Positions 55,308 through 63,955 of a DNA stretch of 64,000 nucleotides are shown here, one piece after another. Below the pieces are notes generated by a model. It was not told the origin of the DNA, did no database searches, and worked only from the letters and a program-made list of their open reading frames with translations. The position numbers and the translations under genes were made by a program. The DNA is from an uncultured Poribacteria bacterium (GTDB lineage Bacteria > Poribacteria > WGA-4E > WGA-3G), in contig OX638352.1 in assembly GCA_951813545.1 (NCBI GenBank), positions 2,992,835 through 3,056,834 on the forward strand, in the 5' to 3' direction. The first letter of the stretch is position 1; each line of letters opens with the position of its first letter.

Positions 55308-56111
55308 CTACTTTACGAATTTCTTTAATTGTCCCCATGTTAGTGCCAACTTGCCGACTGCATCAACAGCAAGTGGTTCGCCAAAAATCAAAGTGCCAAG
55401 ATTCGCGGATTCATCTGGATTCAGACCGTGCCAATCCATGAATACAAGCCCACCTTTTTTCTCTGGATCATCTGTTCCTTCCTCATATCCAGGGGTAAAC
55501 CCGACTTCGGTCCCCTCTTCAACTTTTACCTTCGTGAGCGACGTAAACGGCATCGCCACCTCATAAATCATACCGCCTTTGCCCAATTCCGGGGTTGGCA
55601 CGATTGCTATATCGGACTTAGGGAGATTTGGATTTTTGATCGCACTGAAGTCAGTGACGAGGGCTTTCTTACCGATATACGCGAAATTGGGCTTGCAGGC
55701 AGGTGTTCCGACTCCTACTTGCTCCCAATCGATGTATAGAAAGATTGTGTCGCCTACCCAAGGTTGTCCGGCATTCGCCGCCGGTGCAAAAATATCGTCG
55801 CGGACTGCTGCTGCGAAATAAAAAGTTTTGGCATCGTACATAGTTGACCAGGTCATTGTGAGGTCGTCCTTCCCTTCCCATGTCCCTTTCCCGCGAAGAA
55901 GTTCGTCCTCTGAGTCAAATGCCACCCAGACAGCATACTTCCAATCGTCAAGTTTCCCATCAATTTTGGGCGCGCTCGGAATAAAACCAGCGATGGATTC
56001 TCCATATTCCAATCCAAACGCATCGCTGTTGTCCTCTGGCAGGAAGTCTGCATTCACTGAAAAAACGAGCAGAACCCCGAGGATAGTTGATAAAAGCATC
56101 GTTTTCATCAT
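55308..56111 (-). CDS. Secreted CBM9/DOMON-like protein with LATTW-type tail
   Basis: 267 residues. I take the start at 56111 (AAGGAG 9 nt upstream) over 56132. Signal peptide about 1-21. The body matches carbohydrate-binding family 9-like sandwich domains: PKIDGKLDDWKYAVWVAFDS, KTFYFAAAVRDDIFAP, GDTIFLYIDWEQ and IYEVAMPFTSL. It ends in LAVDAVGKLALTWGQLKKF, the shared tail. Such domains bind sugars or haem at the cell surface; no catalytic domain is seen. Confidence 0.83.
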   Translation of the reverse strand: MMKTMLLSTILGVLLVFSVNADFLPEDNSDAFGLEYGESIAGFIPSAPKIDGKLDDWKYAVWVAFDSEDELLRGKGTWEGKDDLTMTWSTMYDAKTFYFAAAVRDDIFAPAANAGQPWVGDTIFLYIDWEQVGVGTPACKPNFAYIGKKALVTDFSAIKNPNLPKSDIAIVPTPELGKGGMIYEVAMPFTSLTKVKVEEGTEVGFTPGYEEGTDDPEKKGGLVFMDWHGLNPDESANLGTLIFGEPLAVDAVGKLALTWGQLKKFVK

Positions 56112-56203
56112 CTGATTCATCTCCTTTGCCATGTGTTGGGTGCAGTTTCAGTACTCTGTGTAGGAATAAAAAGATAGACACAAGCGGAATTTTACCTTTA
56201 GAC

Positions 56204-57844
56204 TTAAACTTTTTCAGACACCCGCTCTGCCAGTCTGGTAAGGGCAGGTGACATGTCTGATTTGTCAATTTCTGCCTCAATGAGGACAAAATGTTGCGTC
56301 TCGGTAAGCGCTGTCTTCATGGCATCGTCAAATTCGCCCTCGGTCTGAACAGAAAATGCGCTTCCTGCGCCGAAGAGTTCTGGCACAAGCGTATAGTTCC
56401 AATTCTCTATATTGTTAAAGGGACCTTCAACGAGGGGACGAATGGTGCCATACCCCTTGTTGTTTAAAATCAGAATGATTGGATTGAGTCCGTAGCGAAT
56501 GGTTGTTGACAACTCGGTGCCGGTCATTTGGAATGCCCCATCTCCGACGATCACGATCGGTCGGGCATCAGGTTTGCCGAGTTGTGCACCAATAGCAGCA
56601 GGAATTGCAAACCCCATTGAGGTATAGTATGCTTGAGAAATAAATTCGGTGTGTTCCGGCAGACGTAAATCCGCGGCACCCCAAAGGCAGTCTCCCACAT
56701 CGGGGATAACCGTCAGGTCATCACGCAGAAATTGATTGAGTTGTTGGAAAAAACGCTGCACAGTTAGTGCTTGGTCAGGTACCATCACAAAGGGGTCTGC
56801 CACTTCCAGTACCCATTCCAAGTTGGTTTCAGGGCGTTTGTCGAGTTGCGGCGAACACAAACCCTCGATAAAATCCTCGAAAGTAACATCTTCATAAGTG
56901 GAATAACCGACTGTAATTTTATCTGAGATGGCATAGACACTATGGCTTCGCGCAAGGTTTGCCGTGTAAATCCCAAGATTGACATCGGTCATGAAGGCAC
57001 CAAGCATAATAATACAATCGGAAGTTTCAACAAGCATTGTGATTTCTGCTCTGCCCATTGTGCCACCATAGATACCCAAGTAGAGCGGATGCGCTTCCGG
57101 CATCACTGATTTACCCAACAGCGTTGTTACCACTGGGATCTGTTTTTCTTCTGCAAGCCGAAGTAATTTATCTCGAAATCCGAATCTGTGCAGTTCAGCC
57201 CCGGCTAAAATGACTGGATTTTCGGATTGATTTATGAACGCAATGGCATTCGCTAAAGCAGCATCCAACGTTTCGGGGTCACTGTGGTGCCGATCGGTTG
57301 AGGGGCGTTGGTGGCCTGCTCCCTGTATATTTAACATATCGCGTGGGAGTTCAAGGTAGCCCGGACGTTTATGCCAATAAACTGCATCCAACACTCTGTC
57401 TATCTCGTTAAAGGCGGTAAAAGGTTCGTCAAGTAGTGCTGATGCAACCGTTATCTCGTCATAGATACGCTGCTGTGTGTAAAAATCTTTACCTTTATGG
57501 TGCAAAAGTGCACCCTCAGTACGCTCCTTCATTCCAGGACTACCGCTAATGACAACGAGTGGTGATTTTTCAGCGTAGGCAGCAGTGACAGCGTTAATCA
57601 TAGATAAACCACCGACACCATACGTCACACACGCGGCTCCCATACCATTTGTGCGCGCATACGCATCTGCAGCGAACCCTGCTGTCTCTTCTCGCGTTGT
57701 GCCGATGTGTTGAATCGAACTCTGCTCAATCAGATCAAAGAGCTGGACTACATAATCGCCAGGGATGCCGAAGATGTGGTTAATACCGTAACTTTCTAAT
57801 TTTTTTAGAAGGTACTCACCAATAGTAGGTTGTCTATTTTGCAT
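56204..57844 (-). CDS. ThDP-dependent 2-oxo acid decarboxylase (pyruvate/indolepyruvate type)
   Basis: 546 residues. It removes CO2 from a 2-oxo acid to give an aldehyde. The catalytic Glu is in TREETAGFAADAYARTNGMG; the double His is in LLHHKGKDF (about 115-116); the ThDP/Mg motif is VGDGAFQMTGTELSTTIRYG through LNNKGYG. Length and layout fit pyruvate, indolepyruvate or branched-chain oxo acid decarboxylases; the substrate cannot be settled from sequence. It overlaps the HAD gene before it by 11 nt. Confidence 0.9.
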   Translation of the reverse strand: MQNRQPTIGEYLLKKLESYGINHIFGIPGDYVVQLFDLIEQSSIQHIGTTREETAGFAADAYARTNGMGAACVTYGVGGLSMINAVTAAYAEKSPLVVISGSPGMKERTEGALLHHKGKDFYTQQRIYDEITVASALLDEPFTAFNEIDRVLDAVYWHKRPGYLELPRDMLNIQGAGHQRPSTDRHHSDPETLDAALANAIAFINQSENPVILAGAELHRFGFRDKLLRLAEEKQIPVVTTLLGKSVMPEAHPLYLGIYGGTMGRAEITMLVETSDCIIMLGAFMTDVNLGIYTANLARSHSVYAISDKITVGYSTYEDVTFEDFIEGLCSPQLDKRPETNLEWVLEVADPFVMVPDQALTVQRFFQQLNQFLRDDLTVIPDVGDCLWGAADLRLPEHTEFISQAYYTSMGFAIPAAIGAQLGKPDARPIVIVGDGAFQMTGTELSTTIRYGLNPIILILNNKGYGTIRPLVEGPFNNIENWNYTLVPELFGAGSAFSVQTEGEFDDAMKTALTETQHFVLIEAEIDKSDMSPALTRLAERVSEKV

Positions 57845-58529
57845 TGGACTTCCTTGTTAGGGAACTTGTCAAAAATTCTAAATCCAATAACCCAGACACA
57901 TCTGCAAGGACCGCACATACATTGTAATCGTCGAAAGCCTCTCGTGGTGTCACACCCGACAGCACGGCAATAAACGCAATACCAGCACGCCGTGCAGTTT
58001 CAGCATCGGTCACGCTATCTCCGACGTAGAGGCAATTTCGGGGAACACTATCCGTTTGGGCAACCGCCGCCAGCAAACCTTCTGGGTTCGGCTTATATGC
58101 CGCGTCCCCACCGCCAACGATAGCCTCAAACGTTTCTAACAGATCCCCACGCGCAAGGATCCCTTGAATGTAATGGCGACGTTTTTGAGAAACGATAGCA
58201 AGTTGGAGACCAAGTCCCCGCAACGCTTGTACTGTTTCTGGTACACCCACATAGAATTCTGCTAACTCGACCATAGTCTCATCGGCGCGTTGAAGAAACA
58301 GCCGCGTAAATTCATCTACATACTTGGTGTATGCATCCCCGGCTAATGCCGGCAATATATCCGGTAGCGATAAACCGATTGTCTGTCGAATCGCGGCATC
58401 GGAAGCGAGTGGCAAACCCATTTTACCAAATGCGAAATTGACCCCGTCGATCGTTCCAAGTGAAGACTCTACCAACGTATAGTCAAAGTCAAATATGATA
58501 GTTTGGATCGGAAGTTTCAACTGGTTCAA
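57834..58529 (-). CDS. HAD-family phosphatase (Gph-like)
   Basis: 231 residues, cytoplasmic HAD hydrolase with a helical cap. Motif I is FDFDYTLVES (Asp14, Asp16), where most relatives have DGTL; motif II IVSQKRR; motif III/IV YVGDSVTDAETARRAG. It resembles phosphoglycolate phosphatases but many HADs share this layout. It starts in the last codons of the dehydrogenase gene (4-nt overlap) and overlaps the decarboxylase gene by 11 nt, so the three are translated together. Confidence 0.9.
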   Translation of the reverse strand: MNQLKLPIQTIIFDFDYTLVESSLGTIDGVNFAFGKMGLPLASDAAIRQTIGLSLPDILPALAGDAYTKYVDEFTRLFLQRADETMVELAEFYVGVPETVQALRGLGLQLAIVSQKRRHYIQGILARGDLLETFEAIVGGGDAAYKPNPEGLLAAVAQTDSVPRNCLYVGDSVTDAETARRAGIAFIAVLSGVTPREAFDDYNVCAVLADVSGLLDLEFLTSSLTRKSNAK

Positions 58530-59578
58530 AATTCAAGTTCGGATATCCCGACCTCCGCTGCTGTCTCTTGAATCTGTCGCCACGTCTCGGCATCAATAGG
58601 GATGCCCTCGTGTAAACGACACTCCGTTTGGCGTGCTTCGATTTCTCCGGGTGTCAAGATTTCATCGAATCCGGGTGCAGTTGGTGAGGCTTTCACGTGG
58701 GCAACAAGTCCGTCAACATGGTCATAAAAATCGTCAAGCGGCGTAAAATTAGCGATGTCCAATGCAATCATCAGGATACCGTTCTGAAGGCGTGTGTTCC
58801 CTGAGCCACTACAACCAGCACCAGACAACGCACCTCCTAAAATGTCAATCATCAGACCGAGTGCATATCCCTTGTGTCCAACAATCCCACCGAGTGGTAA
58901 CAGGGCACCCGGCGGAGATTCCATTAAGTCCTGTGGATTCTGTGTCGGTTCACCTTCACTGTTCATGAGCCAACCGAGTGGAACAGATTCCCCGCGATTC
59001 ACTGCAACGCGAATCTTGCCTTGTGCGACAACGCTACTCGTGATGTCAAGTAGAATCGGGTGTCCCTCGCGTGTCGGTGTGGCAATCGCGATAGGATTCG
59101 TTGCGAGCCGTCCATCGCGTCCACCGAACGGTGCAACATATAGGGCAGTTCCACCGGCATTCACCATCGTGATGCCTACCATGTCGGTTTCAGCTGCCAT
59201 CATCGGATAACTCCCGATACGTCCGATGTGATTACAGTTATAGACGCTGATTGCGCTGATCGTACTCGATTTCGCCTTCTCTATCGCCAGCGACATCGCC
59301 TTCTGCGCGATGACGTGCCCAAAACCCCAATTACCATTGATGAGCGCGTGCGAAGCCGACTCACGCTCAATTTCCATCGGTGCTCCGGGCTGAATGTGTC
59401 CGGATTCAATGAGTCCAATATACTGTGGAATACGGAGAACACCGTGGGAATCATGCCCGGTGAGATTTGAAGCGACAAGCAGTTCCCCGATGATCTTTGC
59501 TTCATCGCTTGGAACACCCCCGGCTTCAAAGATGTCGGTTGTGATTTTCTGTAACTGGTTCTGCGTGAAATTTGGCAT
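58526..59578 (-). CDS. Ldh2-family malate/lactate/sulfolactate-type dehydrogenase
   Basis: 350 residues of the LDH2/MDH2 family of NAD(P)-dependent 2-hydroxy acid dehydrogenases, unrelated to classic LDH. LLVASNLTGHDSHGVLRIPQ, NGNWGFGHVIAQKAM, VYNCNHIGRIGSYPMMAAE (the active-site His), ATNPIAIATPT and GIVGHKGYALGLMIDILGG are conserved. Substrates in the family include malate, ureidoglycolate, sulfolactate and 2,3-diketogulonate. It is the first gene of the operon with the HAD and the decarboxylase. Confidence 0.92.
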   Translation of the reverse strand: MPNFTQNQLQKITTDIFEAGGVPSDEAKIIGELLVASNLTGHDSHGVLRIPQYIGLIESGHIQPGAPMEIERESASHALINGNWGFGHVIAQKAMSLAIEKAKSSTISAISVYNCNHIGRIGSYPMMAAETDMVGITMVNAGGTALYVAPFGGRDGRLATNPIAIATPTREGHPILLDITSSVVAQGKIRVAVNRGESVPLGWLMNSEGEPTQNPQDLMESPPGALLPLGGIVGHKGYALGLMIDILGGALSGAGCSGSGNTRLQNGILMIALDIANFTPLDDFYDHVDGLVAHVKASPTAPGFDEILTPGEIEARQTECRLHEGIPIDAETWRQIQETAAEVGISELEF

Positions 59579-59645
59579 ATAGTTCTCGGTTCTCTGTGTC
59601 CTATATTAAGAGGTCGCGATTCGGAGATCGCTCTTACCATACCGA

Positions 59646-60431
59646 CTATGCTGCATCAAACAGCGATGGGAAGTGGCGATACGGGTCAGCCGGATCACGA
59701 AAAAGGATCTTTTGGCGTTCTGTTAATTCTATATCCTCTGGTGGTGTCACGCGCCGCGAAGTCCACGCGATGTGCGAAACACAATACTTATAGAGAAGGG
59801 ACCTGCGTTGATGTTTACCGTTCCACGCTGCTGTGCCGTGTGTCAGTGCTTCGGTAAAGAGGATAGCTGAACCAGCAGGGGCATTCGGAATGACGACACA
59901 CGGTGCATCTTGCGGTGCTTCAGCGATCTGTTGTGGTAGTTTGAAATTGCCTTTATGGCTACCCGGAATACAGCAAAATCCACCAGAATCCGGTCCGGTG
60001 TCCGCGAGATTCCACGTCACAACAACGAATCCGTTATGGATTTCGTTATCCCGGAAAGAGTAGTATTCCCCCGGTTCCGCTCTTGCCGTCGGGGAAGTAG
60101 CACCGTAGTCGGCATGCAGATGTCCACGTGGCATTCCTTCCCGCATATACATCCCGTAAATTCGGTCGAGCCGAAAGCAATCGCCCAAGCGGAATTGAAG
60201 TATCGGCATAATCTTGGGATGGTCGAGTAAATCGCAAAAAGGTTTTCCCCACTGCAGAAAACCGGAGCCATCAGGAGCACTCCCAAACCTTTGGACCTTT
60301 CCCGGCGTGGGAAGTTGTTGTTCGTCAATACATTGATTGAGTGCTGCGACCTCTTCTGGACTTAAGACATTCTCAATGACAAGATAACCTTGCACGTCAA
60401 AGAGGTACTCTTGCAACTGTAGATCGTTCAT
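59646..60431 (-). CDS. Phytanoyl-CoA dioxygenase (PhyH) family protein
   Basis: 261 residues, Fe(II)/2-oxoglutarate-dependent oxygenase fold. The metal triad is readable as H106-x-D108 in GHLHADYG and His198 in EALTHGTAAWNG; the Arg of HQRRSLLYKY would bind 2-oxoglutarate. VFDVQGYLVIENVLSPEEV at the N-terminus is typical. Family substrates vary widely, and the primary role here is unknown. It is encoded just upstream of the dehydrogenase operon in the same orientation, 67 bp apart. Confidence 0.9.
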   Translation of the reverse strand: MNDLQLQEYLFDVQGYLVIENVLSPEEVAALNQCIDEQQLPTPGKVQRFGSAPDGSGFLQWGKPFCDLLDHPKIMPILQFRLGDCFRLDRIYGMYMREGMPRGHLHADYGATSPTARAEPGEYYSFRDNEIHNGFVVVTWNLADTGPDSGGFCCIPGSHKGNFKLPQQIAEAPQDAPCVVIPNAPAGSAILFTEALTHGTAAWNGKHQRRSLLYKYCVSHIAWTSRRVTPPEDIELTERQKILFRDPADPYRHFPSLFDAA

Positions 60432-60655
60432 GCGTTTATTCTCCTATTATCTACAGGCTTCAACATGAATTGTGATTTTGTCTCAATAAGTGTTGACAGT
60501 CAGTTTAGCATACTTGGTTGGACTGTGTCAAACAAATTTCGATGCTGTGGCGTGCGGATGCCCTATATCGTGCAGGGCAAGTACAGGTCTGCCCATTTTT
60601 GGGCAAATTATCCATCCTGTGACTGGATATGGCGGTATATTTAGCGTTTCAAGGA

Positions 60656-60672
60656 TTGGCACATAAATTGCT
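60656..60672 (+). promoter_or_regulatory. Sigma-54-like promoter before the WD40 gene
   Basis: TTGGCAC (60656-60662), 5 bp, TTGCT (60668-60672). The GG and GC dinucleotides are 10 bp apart, matching the -24/-12 pattern. A strong ribosome site AAAGGAGGT (60701-60709) and the ATG at 60719 follow. Confidence 0.5.
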
Positions 60673-60718
60673 ACTTTCATGGCAGGTGTCTATTGCTTAA
60701 AAAGGAGGTATCAGACCT

Positions 60719-62812
60719 ATGAATAAGAGAATCGTTTTTATTTTTCTGTTGTTCCTGATTGCTCCCTTCTTTTTGCCGATCGGTTTCGCAGAAAATTATA
60801 CGCGGATGGGACTACCGGAGGGTGCGATTGCTCGCTTCGGCAAAGGGTATATAAATGACGTCAAGTACTCTCCAGATGGTACTCGACTTGCCGTAGCGAC
60901 TTCTATCGGAGTGTGGCTCTATGATACATCTACTGACACCGAACTTAACTTCTTTTCTGAAGTTCCAGATTACGTTGAGGCAATTGCATTCTCGCCAGAT
61001 GGCAGAACCTTAGCCAGTAGCGGTTATTCGCCAAACCATATCATTCGGTTATGGAATACAGATACTGGAGAACTCCGTGGCACCCTTGACGGATACGAGG
61101 AGATTTTAGCCCTTGCGTTTTCACCAGATGGAACAGTCCTTGCCACCAGTGGTGGAGGTCCCGACTATCCGATTCGGTTATGGAGCATAGCGAATCGGCA
61201 ACTTCGAGATACTCTCTTTGGACACACGAATTGGACCTTCGCCCTTTCGTTCTCAGTGGACGGAAAAACCCTTGTGAGTGGAAGTGAGGATAACACGGTT
61301 CGGTTGTGGGATATAGAGACCGGAAAACTTAAGTGTTTACTCGACGAACACCGTGATGACGTTAATTCCGTTGTGTTTTCCTCGGATGGAAGAACGCTCG
61401 CAAGCGGTAGTAGTGATGGAACAATTCACCTGTGGGATGTGCACATAGGCAGGATATTCGCTATTCTTAAAGGACCCGCTCGATTTCCAGAGAAAGTCAA
61501 TGCTATTGCGTTTTCACCCGATGGGAAGACATTAGCAAGCGCGACAACCGATGAGATATGGTTATGGGATACCTCCACGAAACATCTTAAAGAGATCCTT
61601 GAGGGACATGCTGAACTTGTCACTACTGTTGTGTTTTCGCCGGACGGAAAAACGATTACCAGTGCCAGTCGGGATTGGACACTCCGGTTATGGGATACCT
61701 CCACCGGAAAACTCCGTAAGACGTTTGGGAAGCATTCCAATTCAGTCAATACTGTTGCGTTTTCGCCAGATGGGGAAACTATTGCGAGTGCCAGCCGAGG
61801 ATTGATTCACTTGTGGAATACGAAAGGTCCCCTGCTTCGATTATGGTATGCCCGTACTGGAGAACACCTTGAAAATTTGATACATCACATTGATTCGGTT
61901 CGAACCGTTGTGTTTTCGCCAGATGGGAAATTGATTGCCAGTGGTGGTTATGACAGTCGTCTCCGGTTGTGGGATGCTAACACTGGACATCACATCACTA
62001 CGCTTAAAGGCGGTGGTCCTGCTGTGGCATTTTCGCCAGATGGAGAACTGCTCGCAAACGCGTATAAAGCGGACGGTATTATTGGAACAATAGGTTTGTG
62101 GGATGTTCGGTCCGGTGAACTTCGCCATGTTTTGAAAGAATATCACAATTTACTGACTTGCTTGGCATTTTCACCGGACGGTGAAACGCTTGCGAGTGGT
62201 AGTGGAGATTCCGAGATTATTTTATGGGATATCCCTACTGCGCGACGTCGTTACAGTCTTACGACACAACACACAGGACCTGTTTCTTCTGTTGCGTTTT
62301 CTACTGATGGCGAAACACTTGTGAGTGGTAGTTATGATCAGACGCTCCAATTATGGGACCCACATACTGGAAAACGTAAAACAGTATTGCAGTATTCAGA
62401 TTATGTCACCTCTGTTGCGTTTTCTCCCGATGGTAGAATTCTTGCAGTCGGATGGAGTGGATGGCAGAACAATCGGATACAACTGTTAGATATGGAGACA
62501 CTCCAACCGCTTGAGACACTCGTGGGACACATAGAAGATATTACAGATTTGGCATTCTCACCGGATGGCAGAATCCTTGCCAGTGCCAGTTGTGATGGCA
62601 CAATTCTTTTATGGCGAACTGGAACTGACAGCGTTCCAGCGGATGTCAACGGCGATAGGTGTGTAAATATTGACGATTTGAGGTTCGTTGCTAACCATCT
62701 TGGGTATGTTGGAGAAGAAAATGTAGCGGATGTTAACGGCGATGGCGTTGTCAATATTCTTGACCTTGTCGCGGTTGCAGGAGCGATGGCGCAAAACCGC
62801 TTGTTGCAATAG
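60719..62812 (+). CDS. Secreted WD40-repeat protein with dockerin-like C-terminus
   Basis: 697 residues with a signal peptide (about 1-24, ending GFA). Fourteen units with the pattern FSPDGxxLASG...hxLWDxxTG (e.g. FSVDGKTLVSGSEDNTVRLW, RLWDTSTGKL) indicate two seven-bladed propellers. Residues 640 on have two calcium-loop units, DVNGDRCVNIDDLRFVANHL and DVNGDGVVNILDLVAVAGAM, as in the protein at 15714-16538. A perfect AAAGGAGGT and a sigma-54-like promoter precede it. It is probably a surface or extracellular scaffold protein. Confidence 0.88.
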   Translation: MNKRIVFIFLLFLIAPFFLPIGFAENYTRMGLPEGAIARFGKGYINDVKYSPDGTRLAVATSIGVWLYDTSTDTELNFFSEVPDYVEAIAFSPDGRTLASSGYSPNHIIRLWNTDTGELRGTLDGYEEILALAFSPDGTVLATSGGGPDYPIRLWSIANRQLRDTLFGHTNWTFALSFSVDGKTLVSGSEDNTVRLWDIETGKLKCLLDEHRDDVNSVVFSSDGRTLASGSSDGTIHLWDVHIGRIFAILKGPARFPEKVNAIAFSPDGKTLASATTDEIWLWDTSTKHLKEILEGHAELVTTVVFSPDGKTITSASRDWTLRLWDTSTGKLRKTFGKHSNSVNTVAFSPDGETIASASRGLIHLWNTKGPLLRLWYARTGEHLENLIHHIDSVRTVVFSPDGKLIASGGYDSRLRLWDANTGHHITTLKGGGPAVAFSPDGELLANAYKADGIIGTIGLWDVRSGELRHVLKEYHNLLTCLAFSPDGETLASGSGDSEIILWDIPTARRRYSLTTQHTGPVSSVAFSTDGETLVSGSYDQTLQLWDPHTGKRKTVLQYSDYVTSVAFSPDGRILAVGWSGWQNNRIQLLDMETLQPLETLVGHIEDITDLAFSPDGRILASASCDGTILLWRTGTDSVPADVNGDRCVNIDDLRFVANHLGYVGEENVADVNGDGVVNILDLVAVAGAMAQNRLLQ

Positions 62813-62905
62813 AAACGGATTTTGGTATTGCGTCTTGATGAAATCTATTGTAAACTCTGTTTCATCATACGTACCAATTCTGCTAAATCAACAAAGGGGA
62901 TAGCC

Positions 62906-63892
62906 ATGGAAAAACGAATCTTAGGACGGACTGGACTCGAAGTGAGTGTCTTAGGGATGGGCGGACTCTTTGTCTCAACGGCTGGCGGCAGAAACCGCAC
63001 TGACGGACGGAACGCTGTCCGACGCGCTTTGGAACTCGGTGTCAACTATGTTGATACCGCACCGAACTACGGCAATAGTGAAGAGGTCGTCGGGGAAGCC
63101 TTAGATGGTGTCCTACAACCACACTATCTTTCCACGAAAATCGGTGGTAGACCCCAACCTTTTGATCCTAAAGATAAGCAACTTTTGCGTCGGTCGGTTG
63201 AAGAGAGTCTACGTTTGCTGAAAAGGGACACGATTGACATTTTGATGGTGCATGAACCGGATCGTCCGGGACAATACGATTGGTGGACAAGCCACGAGAC
63301 ATTTGATGGACCGGTATGTGAACTGTTAGCAGAACTCAAAGCGGAAGGGATTGTCCGTTTTACAGGATTAGGTGGTACAACCGCACATCAACTCCCTGCA
63401 ATCATGGCAACGGGTGTTTACGATGTGGTGTTGACAGCAAAAAACTACAGTCTGCTCTGGCGTGAAGCGACGATCTCAATTTTCCCGGAAGCAAAACGAC
63501 AGAACATGGGGATTATTATCGGTGCGCCGTTACAACAGGGAGCATTAGCACGGTGCCACGCTGAAGTGGAGACGGGGGCATGGTGGCTCAGTCGCCCACG
63601 CCAAGAACAGTTCAAGTTACTCTACCAATTTTTGGATGAACTGGAACTCTCACTTCCAGAGGTAGGGATCCGTATGGTGCTATCCAATCCCGACATTTCT
63701 ACGGTGCTGGTGGGGGCAAGGTCTGTAGAGGAGGTTGAACAAAATGTCCGTGCGGTTGAAGCAGGTCCGCTGCCTTTGGAAGTGTTAGAAAGGCTTCAAG
63801 AGATAGCGGATATGGTGCCGTTTCGGCCCTTTGAGGAACCCCACAGTTTGCCGTTCGGCAGGGAATACAGTGGTCCTGGACGCGGGCGGTGA
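62906..63892 (+). CDS. Aldo/keto reductase family protein
   Basis: 328 residues from ATG 62906 (AAAGGGGA 6 nt upstream); the frame extends to 62822 without family likeness. NAD(P)H-dependent reductase with a TIM barrel. The catalytic set is visible: Asp and Tyr in GVNYVDTAPNYGNSEEVVGE, Lys in YLSTKIGG, His in DILMVHEPDRPG. IVRFTGLGGTTAHQLP and the C-terminal VLVGARSVEEVEQNV are typical. Substrate unknown; some homologues act on galactose or quinate-like sugars. It follows the WD40 gene after about 90 bp. Confidence 0.92.
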   Translation: MEKRILGRTGLEVSVLGMGGLFVSTAGGRNRTDGRNAVRRALELGVNYVDTAPNYGNSEEVVGEALDGVLQPHYLSTKIGGRPQPFDPKDKQLLRRSVEESLRLLKRDTIDILMVHEPDRPGQYDWWTSHETFDGPVCELLAELKAEGIVRFTGLGGTTAHQLPAIMATGVYDVVLTAKNYSLLWREATISIFPEAKRQNMGIIIGAPLQQGALARCHAEVETGAWWLSRPRQEQFKLLYQFLDELELSLPEVGIRMVLSNPDISTVLVGARSVEEVEQNVRAVEAGPLPLEVLERLQEIADMVPFRPFEEPHSLPFGREYSGPGRGR

Positions 63893-63927
63893 GAAGAAAA
63901 AAAAGAGGCGCGCTCAGAAAGCGCGCC
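63893..63927 (-). terminator. Terminator for the minus-strand gene at the window end
   Basis: GGCGCGCT (63907-63914) pairs with AGCGCGCC (63920-63927). The A-run just before it on the plus strand is a T-run after the stem on the minus strand, so it would end the partial gene that follows. Confidence 0.75.
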
Positions 63928-63955
63928 CACGAAAAGAAAAGCAAACCGCGAGATA

